DNA from: Planctomycetota bacterium
Lineage (GTDB): Bacteria; Planctomycetota; UBA1135; GCA-002686595
Direction: 5' to 3'
Length of the DNA stretch: 64,000 nt
Assembly: GCA_012959785.1 (NCBI GenBank)
Contig: DUCM01000006.1
Coordinates: 62,001-126,000 of the forward strand
The notes beneath the pieces were generated by a model. The model was not told the DNA's origin. It searched no databases and worked only from the letters and a program-made list of their open reading frames with translations. A program made the position numbers and the translations under genes. Positions 51,030 through 60,602 of the stretch are shown one piece after another (position 1 is the first letter of the stretch; every line of letters begins with the position of its first letter).

Positions 51030-51818
51030 TCACAGAAGCCGTTTTTCAGGCGGTACGTAGAGACCCAATTCGACGGTTGCATAGCCGAAGGCGGCGAGCG
51101 CAGCGCTCCATTCGTCCCGGCGTTCGAGGGCCGCGTCGAATTCGTCGGCACCCACCTCCAGGATGGCGCGCGTTCCGTGGTGACGCACGCGCAAGACCCG
51201 CAGGCCGCGGGCCTTGAGTTCAGCTTCGGCGGCTTCCACCTGCGCCAGGCGCGTGCGGGTCACAGGGGTGCCCCGGGGCAGGCGCGAGGCGAGACAGGCC
51301 GAGGAGGGTTTGTCGGCCACGCTGAGCCCAGCCTCGCGGGCGTAGCGACGCACATCGCGTTTGCAAAAACCCGCCGCGGCAAGGGGCGCGATTACGCCCA
51401 GTTCCGCAGCGGCCCGGGCTCCGGGGCGATCATCGAGGGCGTCGTCCACGATCTCGCCAAAGGCCAGGTGGCTGTGTCCCGCCCCCTGGGCCCAGGCGGC
51501 CATGGCATGGAACAGCTCCGACTTGCACCAGTAGCAACGGTCCGCGGCGTTCTGTTGGTAGCGCGGATCGTCGAGTTCGGCGGTGGAGAGTTCCACCAAC
51601 TCGGCACCCAATGCCGCGGCCAGTTCGCGGGCCGCGGACAATTCAGCCCGGGGCAAGGAGGGCGAATCGGCGACAAGGCCCACGCAGCGCGCTCCCAGAG
51701 CCTCAATGCCCGCGTGTAGAAGCACGGCCGAGTCCACGCCGCCTGAAAAAGCCACGGCCACCGAATCAAGGCGGGCCAGGGAGGCGACGAGCGCCGCGCG
51801 TTTGCGTGCGTAGTTCAC
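51030..51818 (-). CDS. larE: LarE-type sacrificial sulfur transferase
   Basis: 262 residues from the GTG at 51818; an ATG at 51845 would overlap the upstream gene and add nine residues. The PP-loop SGGVDS is at 25-30. LarE adds sulfur to pyridinium dicarboxylate for the nickel-pincer cofactor of lactate racemase-type enzymes. Cys95 and Cys98 (RCYWCKSE) and Cys175 (SSACLASRLPRGT) are present, a three-cysteine set like that of LarE proteins said to hold an Fe-S cluster (from memory); Cys175 matches the sacrificial Cys176 of Lactobacillus LarE. No larA, larB or larC is in the window, so the partner genes would be elsewhere. Confidence 0.88.
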   Translation of the reverse strand: MNYARKRAALVASLARLDSVAVAFSGGVDSAVLLHAGIEALGARCVGLVADSPSLPRAELSAARELAAALGAELVELSTAELDDPRYQQNAADRCYWCKSELFHAMAAWAQGAGHSHLAFGEIVDDALDDRPGARAAAELGVIAPLAAAGFCKRDVRRYAREAGLSVADKPSSACLASRLPRGTPVTRTRLAQVEAAEAELKARGLRVLRVRHHGTRAILEVGADEFDAALERRDEWSAALAAFGYATVELGLYVPPEKRLL

Positions 51819-51822
51819 AGGC

Positions 51823-52329
51823 TCATTCCGCGTAAAGGCGGGCATTCTCGATGTAGCCCTGGGCGCTCTCCTGGATCGAGGTCAGCTCGTCGTCAGTCAC
51901 TTCGCGCACGACCCTCCCCGGTAGTCCCAGAACCAGGGAGCGCGGCGGAATCTGGGCGCCCTCGGTGACTACAGCCCCGGCCCCAATGATTGAACCAGCG
52001 CCAATGTTCGAACCCGCCAGGAGGATCGCCCCCATGCCGATCAAGCAGCCGTCCCCCACTTCGGCGCCGTGTAGAACACAGCCGTGCCCCACGGTGACTC
52101 GCTCACCGATGATGTTGGGCACACCTGGATCGCAGTGCACCATGGTGAGGTCCTGAATGTTCGTGCCGGCACCGATTTCGATGGGCGCGTCATCGCCGCG
52201 CAGGACGCAACCAAACCAGATGTTGGCGTCTTTTCCAAAGCTCACATCGCCGGTGACCGTAGCGCCCTGGGCCACCCAGGCACCACCTTCCACCGACTGC
52301 ATCAAGCCGCGCATTTTGAACTTGGTCAT
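51823..52329 (-). CDS. gamma-carbonic anhydrase family protein
   Basis: 168 residues of left-handed beta-helix hexapeptide repeats (VTGDVSFGKDANIWFGCVLRGDDAPIEIGAGTNIQD). The three zinc ligands of the gamma class are in place: His65 (MVHCD), His82 and His87 (VGHGCVLH). Such proteins trimerise and can hydrate CO2, though many family members are of unknown activity. It lies between the CPBP protease and larE; the larE start is 4 nt beyond its stop. Confidence 0.9.
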   Translation of the reverse strand: MTKFKMRGLMQSVEGGAWVAQGATVTGDVSFGKDANIWFGCVLRGDDAPIEIGAGTNIQDLTMVHCDPGVPNIIGERVTVGHGCVLHGAEVGDGCLIGMGAILLAGSNIGAGSIIGAGAVVTEGAQIPPRSLVLGLPGRVVREVTDDELTSIQESAQGYIENARLYAE

Positions 52330-52356
52330 GGAATGGAGGGCAGCCCTGGCAGGCTG

Positions 52357-53181
52357 CTAGGAGATCGGAAGATTCAGGGCCAGCAGGATCATCAAGGCGT
52401 TGTGGGCGGCGTGCACGGCCCAGGCGCAGGCCAAACGCCGCGTGCGCAGCATCACACCCCCCAGGATCAAGCTCAAGGCAAAGATCGGCAGGAAGGCCGT
52501 GGCACCGTGGAGGGCCGCGAAGGCGATGGAAGTCAGCACCACGCCGCCCTTGTCGTTGAAGTTCTGCACGAGGAGCGGCTGCAAGAAGCCACGAAAGAGC
52601 AGCTCTTCAAAAAAAGGCATGACGCAAGTCGCTGCTACGAAACACAACCAGAGCTCCGCGCCTTCGAGTTTCAGAAGCCCCAAGAGCACATCCTGGGCCA
52701 GAACATCGTGGCCCAGGCTCTGCAAGAGCGCCGGCCAGAAGAAGGTAACGCCCATCAGCCCCGGCAACAGGATCAGGTACAAGAGCAGCGCGCCGCCCAT
52801 GGCGCGCAGGGTGCCGCCGGACACGCAACCCAGGGCCAGCCGAGGGTTGGGCTCCACGCGCTGGACGATGCGCACGAGAGCGAGGGAGAGCAGCGCGTAG
52901 ATGAGACCCATGCGCCAGAGCAGCGCGGGGAGTGCGAGATCTTCGTCTGGGCTCTCCAGGGGCCAGGCGATGGCCACCAAGCTCGAAGCCACAAAGGCAC
53001 AGATCACGAGCAGAGCCAGGTGCCCAAACCCCCAGCGGGCAAAAAATACCCGTCGCTCGGGCCACCAACTGCGGGCCAGGGCCAAGGCGAAGGGCACCAG
53101 GGCCAAGCCCGCCGTAGCCAAGACAGCACCAAAGACCGCAGCCTCGGATCCCTCTGCGGGAATGTTCGCGCTTTGCAGCAA
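52357..53181 (-). CDS. CPBP family intramembrane metalloprotease
   Basis: 274 residues with about seven to eight membrane segments. The Abi/CPBP catalytic motifs are all visible in the C-terminal half: PFFEELLFRGFLQPLL (EExxxR), SIAFAALHG (FxxxH) and AWAVHAAHNAL (HxxxN). These enzymes cleave prenylated or membrane proteins; bacterial substrates are mostly unknown. The start is taken as a TTG at 53181, 18 nt after thiG; a later start in the same frame cannot be excluded. In an operon-like run with thiG and the carbonic anhydrase. Confidence 0.85.
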   Translation of the reverse strand: MLQSANIPAEGSEAAVFGAVLATAGLALVPFALALARSWWPERRVFFARWGFGHLALLVICAFVASSLVAIAWPLESPDEDLALPALLWRMGLIYALLSLALVRIVQRVEPNPRLALGCVSGGTLRAMGGALLLYLILLPGLMGVTFFWPALLQSLGHDVLAQDVLLGLLKLEGAELWLCFVAATCVMPFFEELLFRGFLQPLLVQNFNDKGGVVLTSIAFAALHGATAFLPIFALSLILGGVMLRTRRLACAWAVHAAHNALMILLALNLPIS

Positions 53182-53199
53182 GGGCGGTGCCGTTCCGGG

Positions 53200-54009
53200 C
53201 TAGACGATGTTGCCCGCGGAGGGCGAAGAAGCGCTGGCGTAGAGCTTCTTTGGTATGCGCCCGGCCAGGAAGGCCCCGCGGCCGGCCTCGCAGGCGCGCT
53301 TCATGGCCAGGGCCATGGTGAGCGGCTCTCGGGCCTGGGCGATGGCGCTGTTGAGCAAGACGCCCGCCACTCCAAGTTCCATGGCAAGGGCCACATCCGA
53401 AGCCGTGCCAACACCCGCGTCGACGATCACCGGGACTTCACCCTCGAGCAGTTCCAGGAGGATGCGTATGGCATTCGGGTTCAAAACGCCCTGGCCCGAG
53501 CCGATGGGCGAGCCAGCAGGCATGACACTCTTGACCCCCGCTTCGGCGAGATGCACGCACATGCGCGGGTCATCGGATGAGTAGACCATGACCTCAAAGT
53601 CCTGGCGCACGAGTTCGCGGGCCGCTTCCAGGGTACCCAGGGGATCGGGCAGGAGGGTGCGCTTGTCGCCCAGGACCTCGAGCTTGACCAGGTTCGTATC
53701 GAGCACATCGCGGGCCAAGCAGGCGGTGCGAATGGCGCTCGCGGCGTCGAAGCAGCCGGCGGTGTTGGGCAGAATCTTGTAGCGCTCGCGGTCGATGAAC
53801 TCGAGCAACGAGGGACCTTGTTTGCTGTCTAGATTGACCCGCCGCACCGCCACCGTGACGCAGTCGGTGCCGCTGATCGCGAGCGCTCGGGCGGTTTCTT
53901 CGAAGCTGGCGTACTTGCCGGTGCCTACCAGGAGGCGCGACTGCAAGGTGGTCGAGCCGACCTGCAAGCTGTCGCCCTGGGATTCGTTGTGGGCCATGGA
54001 ACTGGACAT
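53200..54009 (-). CDS. thiG: thiazole synthase
   Basis: 269 residues, a TIM-barrel enzyme making the thiazole phosphate carboxylate of thiamine from DXP, dehydroglycine and ThiS-thiocarboxylate. The start [16 protein letters not shown], the Schiff-base Lys in LVKLEVLGD (about residue 109), [32 protein letters not shown] and [10 protein letters not shown] are all typical. Either ATG (54009 or 53997) may be used. thiS lies 38 nt upstream. Confidence 0.95.
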   Translation of the reverse strand: MSSSMAHNESQGDSLQVGSTTLQSRLLVGTGKYASFEETARALAISGTDCVTVAVRRVNLDSKQGPSLLEFIDRERYKILPNTAGCFDAASAIRTACLARDVLDTNLVKLEVLGDKRTLLPDPLGTLEAARELVRQDFEVMVYSSDDPRMCVHLAEAGVKSVMPAGSPIGSGQGVLNPNAIRILLELLEGEVPVIVDAGVGTASDVALAMELGVAGVLLNSAIAQAREPLTMALAMKRACEAGRGAFLAGRIPKKLYASASSPSAGNIV

Positions 54010-54047
54010 ACTCAGAGGCAGAAGAAGTGGTGCGTCAGATCGCCAAG

Positions 54048-54248
54048 TCAGCCGCCACCCACCAGGGTCACGAGCTCCAGTGAGTCACCTTCCGCGAGGA
54101 CCGTGGCGTCCCGCTTGGCGCGATTCACCAGGCTTTGGTTGAGCTCCACCGCAACCTCTTGGGGGCGCAACTCGAGCTCTTCGACCAGCTCGGTCACGGT
54201 CAGGCCCGGGCGCACAGCGCGGGCCTTGCCATTGATGGTGATCTGCAT
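54048..54248 (-). CDS. thiS: sulfur carrier protein ThiS
   Basis: 66 residues, ubiquitin-like. It starts [12 protein letters not shown] and ends with LVGGG, the C-terminal Gly-Gly that receives the thiocarboxylate. The family usually ends in GG; here there are three glycines. ATG 54248 is chosen since the frame upstream lacks similarity. It directly precedes thiG, the sulfur acceptor partner. The adenylating enzyme ThiF and the glycine oxidase ThiO or ThiH are not in the window. Confidence 0.93.
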   Translation of the reverse strand: MQITINGKARAVRPGLTVTELVEELELRPQEVAVELNQSLVNRAKRDATVLAEGDSLELVTLVGGG

Positions 54249-54310
54249 GGGAGTGGATTCTGTGAGGGCTGCGCCGGGCGGCCATTCTTGCAAAAGTTGC
54301 TGGGCCGGGG

Positions 54311-55489
54311 CTACAGGGCGCGCAGGAAAGCGCACTTCAAATAGGCCGTCTCGGGCACGGCCAGCAGCTGGGGATGGTCGGGAGAGGCTCCGCGCAGCTC
54401 TTCGAGCCACACATCGCGTTCAGCCAGTCGCCCCGCCGAGGCCAGGAACTTGACGAAGGCACTCGCGCGCACATTGTACGAGCACGAGGCGGAGACCAGG
54501 AGGCCGCCCGCTTCCAAGAGGGCCAGGGCACGGCGGTTGAGTTCAACATAGCCTCGCTCGGCGCCGGAAATCTCGCGCCGATTGCGGGCGAAGGCCGGCG
54601 GGTCGACGATCGCAATATCAAAGCTATGGCCTTCGCTCTTGAGGTTGCGCAGGGCTTGCATGCAGTTGGCCTTCTCAAAGCGCAGCTTGTGCGCCACGCC
54701 GTTGCGTTCGGCGTTGCGCAGAACGCGCTCACCGGCCGGTCCCGATTGGTCGAGACAGAGCACATCTTCGGCGCCAGCCATGGCCGCGCGCACGCCGAAC
54801 AGGCCGTCGTAGCAGAAGGCATCGAGAACGCGCTTGCCCTGGGCCTCGCGGGCCGCCAACTGGCGATTCAGCCGTTGATCGAGGTAGTGGCCGGTTTTGT
54901 GCCCATTGAGCACATCGACTTCGTAGACGAGATCGTCTTCGTGAACTTCGAGGCCTTCCGTGACCTGGCCCTTGAGGATTTCGACCCGCGAATCGAGGTC
55001 CTCGAAGCGCCGCACTGAAGAGTCGCTGCGATCGACGATGCAGTCGAGCTTGAAGGGCAGGGCCGCTTCCAAGAGCTCCACCAAAAAGTCGCGCATGCGG
55101 TCGCTACCTTGAATCGAGCTCTGCACCACGGCGGTCGTGCCGTAGAGGTCAACGATCCAGCCCGGTATGCGATCGGCGTCCGCTGCGATCAAACGGCAGG
55201 CGCCGCGCGGGTTCAAAAAACCCATTCTCTCGCGAGCTTGCACCGCGCGTTGCACGCGCTCAAGCCAGAACTCACGCTTGGGCTGCACGGGCTGACGAGT
55301 GACCAGTCGCAGGGCAATCTTCGAAGTCGAACTGAATAGCCCCCAGCCCAAACTGTTGCCAGCGGGGTCCTCGACTTGAATCAACTCGCCGGATTCAGCT
55401 TCGCCGCCGGCGATGTCGTCGCGATAGATCCAGGGGTGCCCACCAAGCACCCAGCGCCGGCCCTTGCCGGACAAAGTGGCCTTACCCAT
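54311..55489 (-). CDS. RlmI-like SAM-dependent rRNA methyltransferase (PUA domain)
   Basis: 392 residues. An N-terminal PUA domain (GKGRRWVLGGHPWIYRDDI, then SLGWGLFSSTSKIALRL) is followed by a Rossmann methyltransferase: motif I VLDAFCYDGLFGVRAAMAGA, then DIAIVDPPAFARNRRE and a C-terminal SASCSYNVRASAF. This matches the RlmI/YccW group that makes m5C1962 in 23S rRNA; the catalytic cysteine would be in SCS. The Lys-rich start MGKATLSGKG is typical. First gene of the minus-strand thiS-thiG-...-rlmL run; the 243 nt upstream of it (55490-55732) show only a short GGCCCGGCCT duplication near 55718. Confidence 0.88.
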   Translation of the reverse strand: MGKATLSGKGRRWVLGGHPWIYRDDIAGGEAESGELIQVEDPAGNSLGWGLFSSTSKIALRLVTRQPVQPKREFWLERVQRAVQARERMGFLNPRGACRLIAADADRIPGWIVDLYGTTAVVQSSIQGSDRMRDFLVELLEAALPFKLDCIVDRSDSSVRRFEDLDSRVEILKGQVTEGLEVHEDDLVYEVDVLNGHKTGHYLDQRLNRQLAAREAQGKRVLDAFCYDGLFGVRAAMAGAEDVLCLDQSGPAGERVLRNAERNGVAHKLRFEKANCMQALRNLKSEGHSFDIAIVDPPAFARNRREISGAERGYVELNRRALALLEAGGLLVSASCSYNVRASAFVKFLASAGRLAERDVWLEELRGASPDHPQLLAVPETAYLKCAFLRAL

Positions 55490-55732
55490 AACTCGTTTAT
55501 CCTCTGCGTAACTCTTCGTTACTCATTCGCCGGTGGCCGTTTTGGACAACGCCGCTTGAGCTTGGCCCAAGAGACCCGTCATTCAGCCTGACGCAACTTC
55601 GAACCGGGTCCGCGGTGCCGGTTCAGATCTCGCTCCCCCACCAGGCCGCGGGCCGCTTTGGCATGGAAGCTCCAGGCGCGGAGTATAGCAGGAGCCGCCG
55701 CGTCGGGGCGATCTGGCCCGGCCTGGCCCGGC

Positions 55733-58105
55733 CTAACGCTCTCCCGTTCCCGCCTCCGGAGCGATCTCGGTCAAACTTTCGAAGCGCGCATCGCCCCGCA
55801 GGGAAGCGAGGTCGGGGTCCGCCCGGGCCCAGGCCTGTTGGCGTGCCAGGGCCGCCGGTGAGCGGCGGTTCTCCCGGAAGTCCTGGGCGAGCAGTTCCAG
55901 GGCCCGCGTCCCCTCGCCCAGGAGCGCGTAGGTGCAAGCCAGGTTGTAGTAGCCCCGGGGCGAGACGGGGATCTCGGCCAGGAGCGCATGGGCCTCTTCA
56001 ACCCGCCCCGAACGGGCGCGATAGCAGGCGAGCAGGATGCGCATGAAGTCATCCTCCTGGAGGCTGAAGGCCCGCTCAAAGTAGGCCAAGGCGGCTTCTG
56101 CATCGCGCTGTTTGACATTGGCGTTGACCGCCAAGGAAACCAGGGCGTCGGCCATGCTGGCCGTGGCCTGGGCCGCGGCGGCGGGGGCTCCGCGGTCCTT
56201 GTAGTAGGTCTCGAGGCCCTTGAACAACTCGAGGGCGGCGAGCATTTCGGTCTCGGCCTCTTGGGCCTCGTCATCGTCGCTCCAGGTCCCCCCCAGAAGC
56301 AGATGCCCCTGAGCCACAAGGCGCACGGCCCAAGGGTACTGGGCCGGCAGATTGCCCTGGTCCAATTCGGCCACGAATCCCGCAGCCAGGGCGCGGCAGG
56401 CCTCGGTGTCCCCCTCGCGGCGCAGACCGCCGCAATGGCGCAGGGCCAGGGCAGCGACCATGCGCAGGTCGAAGAAGCGCTGCTCAAGGCTCTTCTCGCG
56501 CAGATCCTGCGCTCGCATGCGCAACCCCAAGGCCAACTGGATGGCCTCGTTTTCCAGAGCTGCGTCATCGCCCCCGCCGTCCATGCGCCGGTGCAAGGCA
56601 TCGATGCGGCGCTGCAAGGCCTGCACCTCGGCCACGGCAATCTCACCCAGCAGAGTTCGCCGCCGGGAATCCAGGAGCGGATCGCGCACGCGATCCGGCA
56701 AGTCCGCGAAGGCGTTGAAGCCCGGCACCTCGCGGGCGCTGACGCTGGCGAGGCCGCGGCCCAGGGCGGACTCGAGTTCGAGGCAGCGACTCGGCGGCCA
56801 GGCTGCGTGGGGCCGCAGGGCGAAGATCAGCTGGTAGGGCCCGAGCTGGGAGTCGTACAGGGTGCCCAGGCTGGCGAAGATGGGCGCATCGCCCGCGGTA
56901 GCCACGAGTTGAGCCTCGAGTTGCAGCTCGTGGGCGAGGCGCAGGTCTTCGAGGAGGCCCAGGTCGCGGGCCGGGGTGCCGCCGCTCTGTTTTGCGAAAG
57001 CCCGGGCAAAGACCAGGAGTGAGCGCTCGTGCAAGAGGTCGCGCTGCTCGATGGCCCCACCCTGTCCGGCGAGGTCCACGCGTGCCTCGAGTAGACCGTC
57101 CTGAAGGTCACCCGCCCGGGAGAACAGTTCGCGCGCCTCACCTGTACGGTCCAGGGCCAGGAGCGCCATGCCTTCGAGGTAGAGGGCTCGAAAACGCCAG
57201 CGCTGGGCGATCCAGGTGTCGGGACCGCCCCGGGTTCGCCTCAGATCGCGGGCCTGGGCAATGACCTCCTCGGGGTTGCCGCCGCCCTCGGCGAGGGCGC
57301 TGCGCAAGCGCAGGTACAGAATGGCGCGGGCCTCGACGCCGTCATTGGCCAGAGCTTCCAGGAGGCGCGCGGCGCGGCTCGAGCGTTCGAGTTCGCGCAG
57401 GCGCAGGAGGCAATCGTCCAAGGCCGCAGCCGCCGCCGCCCGCAGCATGGGTTGGTTGTGGGTCAGGCCCAGGACGAAGGGTGCCCGTTCGAGGGCCAGG
57501 TCGCCGCCGCCTGGTCGTTCGGCGAGAGTCGTGCCGTAGACCGAGAACAAGACCGTCAAGACATCGCTGGGCAGGGCCTGCATGGCACGCGGGCTGGCAA
57601 AGCTGTCGCGCACGGTGTCGAAGGCCAGTTCGCGACCGCGGGCAAAGCTCACCTGTTCGCGGGCGGCCTGAGCGCGTTCCGAGGGCGCCAACTCAAGGAC
57701 CAGATCGGCCAGGGCGCGGGCAGCTTCAGAACTATCCAATCCCGCCAAACTCATGAGGGCCGCGCGGCGTACGGAGAGGGCCTCATCGTCCTGCGCTAGA
57801 CCCCGGAACAGAGCCAGGCGCAGGGCGCTCTCAGCGTCCGTTAGGTCGAGGGCCGCGCACAACCCGAGCAACTCGACACGCACTTCCGCATCCGGGTCGG
57901 AGAGGGCCGCGCGCACCCCTCGAAAGTGCTCCGCGAGAGGCGCCTCGCGGGCGGCCCGGGCAAGGTCCCGGCGCTCGGCGAGAGGTGCCTGCGAGAAGTC
58001 TGCATCCAGGCGCGGGCCGGCCTTTTCGCCCTGGCCGTAGGCCGCCTCCGAAACGCTCAGCGCGATCACCAGGCAAGCAGAGAAACACAAGCCTGAGCCA
58101 TTCAC
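55733..58105 (-). CDS. large secreted helical-repeat (HEAT/TPR-like) protein
   Basis: 790 residues. The frame extends upstream, but the GTG at 58105, overlapping the TGA of the sigma-54 activator gene (GTGA), opens a signal peptide ([22 protein letters not shown]), so I start there. The mature part is Ala/Leu/Arg-rich, with TPR-like stretches ([25 protein letters not shown]) near the C-terminus and HEAT-like ones early on. No catalytic motif. Tight coupling to the activator suggests joint regulation. Function unknown. Confidence 0.8.
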   Translation of the reverse strand: MNGSGLCFSACLVIALSVSEAAYGQGEKAGPRLDADFSQAPLAERRDLARAAREAPLAEHFRGVRAALSDPDAEVRVELLGLCAALDLTDAESALRLALFRGLAQDDEALSVRRAALMSLAGLDSSEAARALADLVLELAPSERAQAAREQVSFARGRELAFDTVRDSFASPRAMQALPSDVLTVLFSVYGTTLAERPGGGDLALERAPFVLGLTHNQPMLRAAAAAALDDCLLRLRELERSSRAARLLEALANDGVEARAILYLRLRSALAEGGGNPEEVIAQARDLRRTRGGPDTWIAQRWRFRALYLEGMALLALDRTGEARELFSRAGDLQDGLLEARVDLAGQGGAIEQRDLLHERSLLVFARAFAKQSGGTPARDLGLLEDLRLAHELQLEAQLVATAGDAPIFASLGTLYDSQLGPYQLIFALRPHAAWPPSRCLELESALGRGLASVSAREVPGFNAFADLPDRVRDPLLDSRRRTLLGEIAVAEVQALQRRIDALHRRMDGGGDDAALENEAIQLALGLRMRAQDLREKSLEQRFFDLRMVAALALRHCGGLRREGDTEACRALAAGFVAELDQGNLPAQYPWAVRLVAQGHLLLGGTWSDDDEAQEAETEMLAALELFKGLETYYKDRGAPAAAAQATASMADALVSLAVNANVKQRDAEAALAYFERAFSLQEDDFMRILLACYRARSGRVEEAHALLAEIPVSPRGYYNLACTYALLGEGTRALELLAQDFRENRRSPAALARQQAWARADPDLASLRGDARFESLTEIAPEAGTGER

Positions 58106-59121
58106 TGGTCCCCTTCCTCCAATCCGCGTTTGAGCCGGTACTCGAGGGCGCGGCGCGAAAGGCCCACCTGGCGGGCAGCCGCGCTGAGGTTTCCGCGCTG
58201 GCTGGCCACGGCTTCCTCGATCAGCGCCAGGGTCAGTTCGTCGACGCCAAATCCAGCGGCCAGGGCGCGCTGGGCCAGGGCTTGGCACTCGCTCTGCGCC
58301 TCGACTCGCAGGAACTCCAATTCCTCTGCAGCCACGGGGCCGCCAGCGGGTGGCGCGAGCACCAAAACGCGTTCGATGGCGTTCTCCAACTCGCGCAGAT
58401 TGCCGGGCCAGGAGTGTGCACTCAGAACGGCCAGGGCCTCGTCCTCGAAGGGCCGCGGTTCGACTCGCGCACGGCGCGCGGCGCGCGCGGCGAATTCTTC
58501 CACGAAGAGCGGCAGGTCCGCGGGACGCGCGCGCAGGGGCGGCAGGTCGAGACAGATCACGGCCAGGCGATAGTAGAGGTCCTTGCGAAAACGGCCAGCC
58601 TCGCACACGGCGCGCAGGTCGCCAGAGGTGGTGGCGATAACGCGCACATCGATCTCACGCGGATCGCCGCCCACGGGCTCGACGATCTGTTCCTGAAGCA
58701 CGCGCAGGAGCTTGACCTGCAATTCCTCGGCCAGACTTTCCACGGCGTCGAGCACCAGGGTCCCACCATGGGCGCGCACGAAGCGTCCCGTGCGATCGCG
58801 GTGGGCGCCGGTGAAGGCTCCCTCGGCGTGGCCAAAAAGCTCGGACTCCACCAGACTCGCCGAGAGGGCGGCCAGATGAACCTCGACAAAGGGCTCCGCG
58901 GCCCGTGGGCCCGCGGCGTGCAACCAGCGGGCGGCCGCGCTCTTGCCGCTGCCGCTCTCACCAGCCAGGAGGACCGTGGCGGGCGAGGCCGCCACCCGGG
59001 CCAGGTCCTCCAAAAAGTCCCTGCCCGGCCCGCTGGTGGCGGCCACGAAGCTACCCCCGTCCGCCAGCCGGAGCGGGCTTCCCCGGGGATGGGCCTGGGA
59101 ATCAGGGGGGCCTTGGGGCAT
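58102..59121 (-). CDS. sigma-54-dependent transcriptional activator (NtrC family, no receiver)
   Basis: 339 residues. The AAA+ domain starts close to the N-terminus: Walker [14 protein letters not shown] (about residues 51-63), the sigma-54 contact loop GAFTGAH (GAFTGA intact), the Walker B region [12 protein letters not shown] and the sensor segment [15 protein letters not shown] Fis-type HTH ends the chain ([26 protein letters not shown]). There is no receiver, GAF or PAS domain, so it may be controlled at the level of synthesis or by a partner. An upstream GTG at 59322 would add 67 residues without domain similarity that run through a plus-strand terminator, so I prefer ATG 59121. Confidence 0.85.
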   Translation of the reverse strand: MPQGPPDSQAHPRGSPLRLADGGSFVAATSGPGRDFLEDLARVAASPATVLLAGESGSGKSAAARWLHAAGPRAAEPFVEVHLAALSASLVESELFGHAEGAFTGAHRDRTGRFVRAHGGTLVLDAVESLAEELQVKLLRVLQEQIVEPVGGDPREIDVRVIATTSGDLRAVCEAGRFRKDLYYRLAVICLDLPPLRARPADLPLFVEEFAARAARRARVEPRPFEDEALAVLSAHSWPGNLRELENAIERVLVLAPPAGGPVAAEELEFLRVEAQSECQALAQRALAAGFGVDELTLALIEEAVASQRGNLSAAARQVGLSRRALEYRLKRGLEEGDQ

Positions 59122-59305
59122 GAATAAGGGTTGGAGGGGGCGGGAGTGGCTGGAGATTTCGGCCCGGGAGGGGCCTACAGGTTGACTCGATTGGAGGGAT
59201 ATACCAAACTGTTCGGTCCCTCTTCCTGAAGTAAGGCCCTTGCCTGACCCCAGCTCGAGGGACTCCAGTCCAGGAGGGCCCGCCTGTGGGGCTTCCAACG
59301 ACAGC

Positions 59306-59334
59306 GAAGTGGGGTTTCCCACTTCTTTTTTTTT
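59306..59334 (+). terminator. intrinsic terminator upstream of nusA (attenuator candidate)
   Basis: On the plus strand GAAGTGGG (59306-59313) pairs with CCCACTTC (59318-59325) around GTTT, followed at once by nine T. It lies about 90 nt before nusA and no plus-strand gene precedes it for kilobases. It would stop transcripts starting in 59130-59300 (a weak TTGACT at 59182 is one candidate promoter). The rest of 59122-59421 shows no other recognisable feature. Confidence 0.82.
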
Positions 59335-59421
59335 GACAACCGCCGCGCGCGCGACGGTCCCTCACAGTACGCCCGTTTTTCCGCTGCCGCAGCCCTTGGC
59401 GCCTCCCCCTTCTTCTTCGTA

Positions 59422-60597
59422 ATGGAACAACAAGCCCTCTTGCGGATGATCGACGTCATCCACATGGACAAGGACATCCCCAAGGAAGTGATCTTCCGCG
59501 GGTTGGAGGAAGCCTTGGCCACTGGCGTGCGCAAGCGCCTGGGCGTTGGTGAGGACCTGGTGGTCTCCATCGACCGCGAAACCGGCGAAGTGACCATGGA
59601 GGACGATGAGGAAGAGTACGAGTTTGACCTCTCGGTCCTCGGCCGCATCGTAGCCCAGGCCGTCAAGCAGGGTTTCACTCAAAAAGTACGCGAGGCCGAG
59701 CGCGATGTGCTCTACGAGGAGTATGAGGAGCGCGTGGGCCAGTTCGTCAATGGCGTGGTTCAACGCTTCGAGGGCGACTTCGTGGTCATCAACCTGGGCC
59801 GCGTCGAAGCGCTCCTGGGCAAGGAAGACCGCGTGCGTGGCGAAACCTACACCCCCGGCGACCGCGTGCGTGGCCTTCTGGTGGAAGTCCGCAAGGACGG
59901 CTCACGGGTCAAGCTCTTCGTGAGCCGCACCCATCCCGACCTGGTGCGACGACTCTTCGAGCTCGAGGTGCCGGAAATCGCCGACGAGATCATCGAGATC
60001 AAACGCGTCGTGCGCGAACCTGGCTACCGCACCAAGATGGCCGTGCTTTCCGCCGACCCCAAAATCGACTGCATCGGCGCCTGCGTGGGCGTGCGTGGTT
60101 CACGCATCAAGGCCGTCATCGACGAGCTGCGCGGCGAGCGCATCGACATCATCCGCTGGAGCGACTCCCTCGAGACCTTGATCATGAACGGCCTCAAGCC
60201 GGCCACGATCCACATCGACAACATCTTCCCCGATGTCGAGAACCGTCGAGCCATCGTGATCGTCGACGAGGATCAGCAATCCCTCGCCATCGGCAAGAAA
60301 GGCCAGAATGTGCGCCTCGCGAGCAAGCTTTGCGGCTGGGACATCGACATTCAGACCCGCGCACAATTCGAAGCGGGCGCCCTGCGCGTCGCTGGCATAG
60401 AGCCGGGAGAGGAAGCCCTCGATCCAGAATCCGAGAGCTCTGGTGCCGAGGAGCAAGTCATCCCCGCAGCAATTGCTCCCGAGGCCGTCTTTTCCGAGGC
60501 CTCCATTCCCAAAGAAGGCGGGGACCCCCCCACCGAACCCGTCGCCGAGGTTGCAGAAGAAGCACCCGCCGACGCCCCCACCGCCGAGCCCAAGTAA
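59422..60597 (+). CDS. nusA: transcription termination/antitermination factor NusA
   Basis: 391 residues. The N-terminal RNA-polymerase-binding domain (residues 1-120) is followed by the S1 domain (GQFVNGVVQRFEGDFVVINLGRVEALLGKEDRV) and two KH domains (KIDCIGACVGVRGSRIKAVIDELRGERIDIIRW; RAIVIVDEDQQSLAIGKKGQNVRLASKLCGWDID). It ends in a Glu/Pro-rich tail without the acidic repeats of E. coli NusA. NusA controls pausing, termination and antitermination. First gene of nusA-infB-rbfA; no rimP is seen before it. Confidence 0.95.
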   Translation: MEQQALLRMIDVIHMDKDIPKEVIFRGLEEALATGVRKRLGVGEDLVVSIDRETGEVTMEDDEEEYEFDLSVLGRIVAQAVKQGFTQKVREAERDVLYEEYEERVGQFVNGVVQRFEGDFVVINLGRVEALLGKEDRVRGETYTPGDRVRGLLVEVRKDGSRVKLFVSRTHPDLVRRLFELEVPEIADEIIEIKRVVREPGYRTKMAVLSADPKIDCIGACVGVRGSRIKAVIDELRGERIDIIRWSDSLETLIMNGLKPATIHIDNIFPDVENRRAIVIVDEDQQSLAIGKKGQNVRLASKLCGWDIDIQTRAQFEAGALRVAGIEPGEEALDPESESSGAEEQVIPAAIAPEAVFSEASIPKEGGDPPTEPVAEVAEEAPADAPTAEPK

Positions 60598-60602
60598 GGA
60601 TT

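Noticed and set aside
59122-59322. N-terminal extension of the sigma-54 activator from GTG 59322
   Set aside because: It has no domain, and the start would overlap a clear plus-strand terminator, so the region is more likely non-coding.
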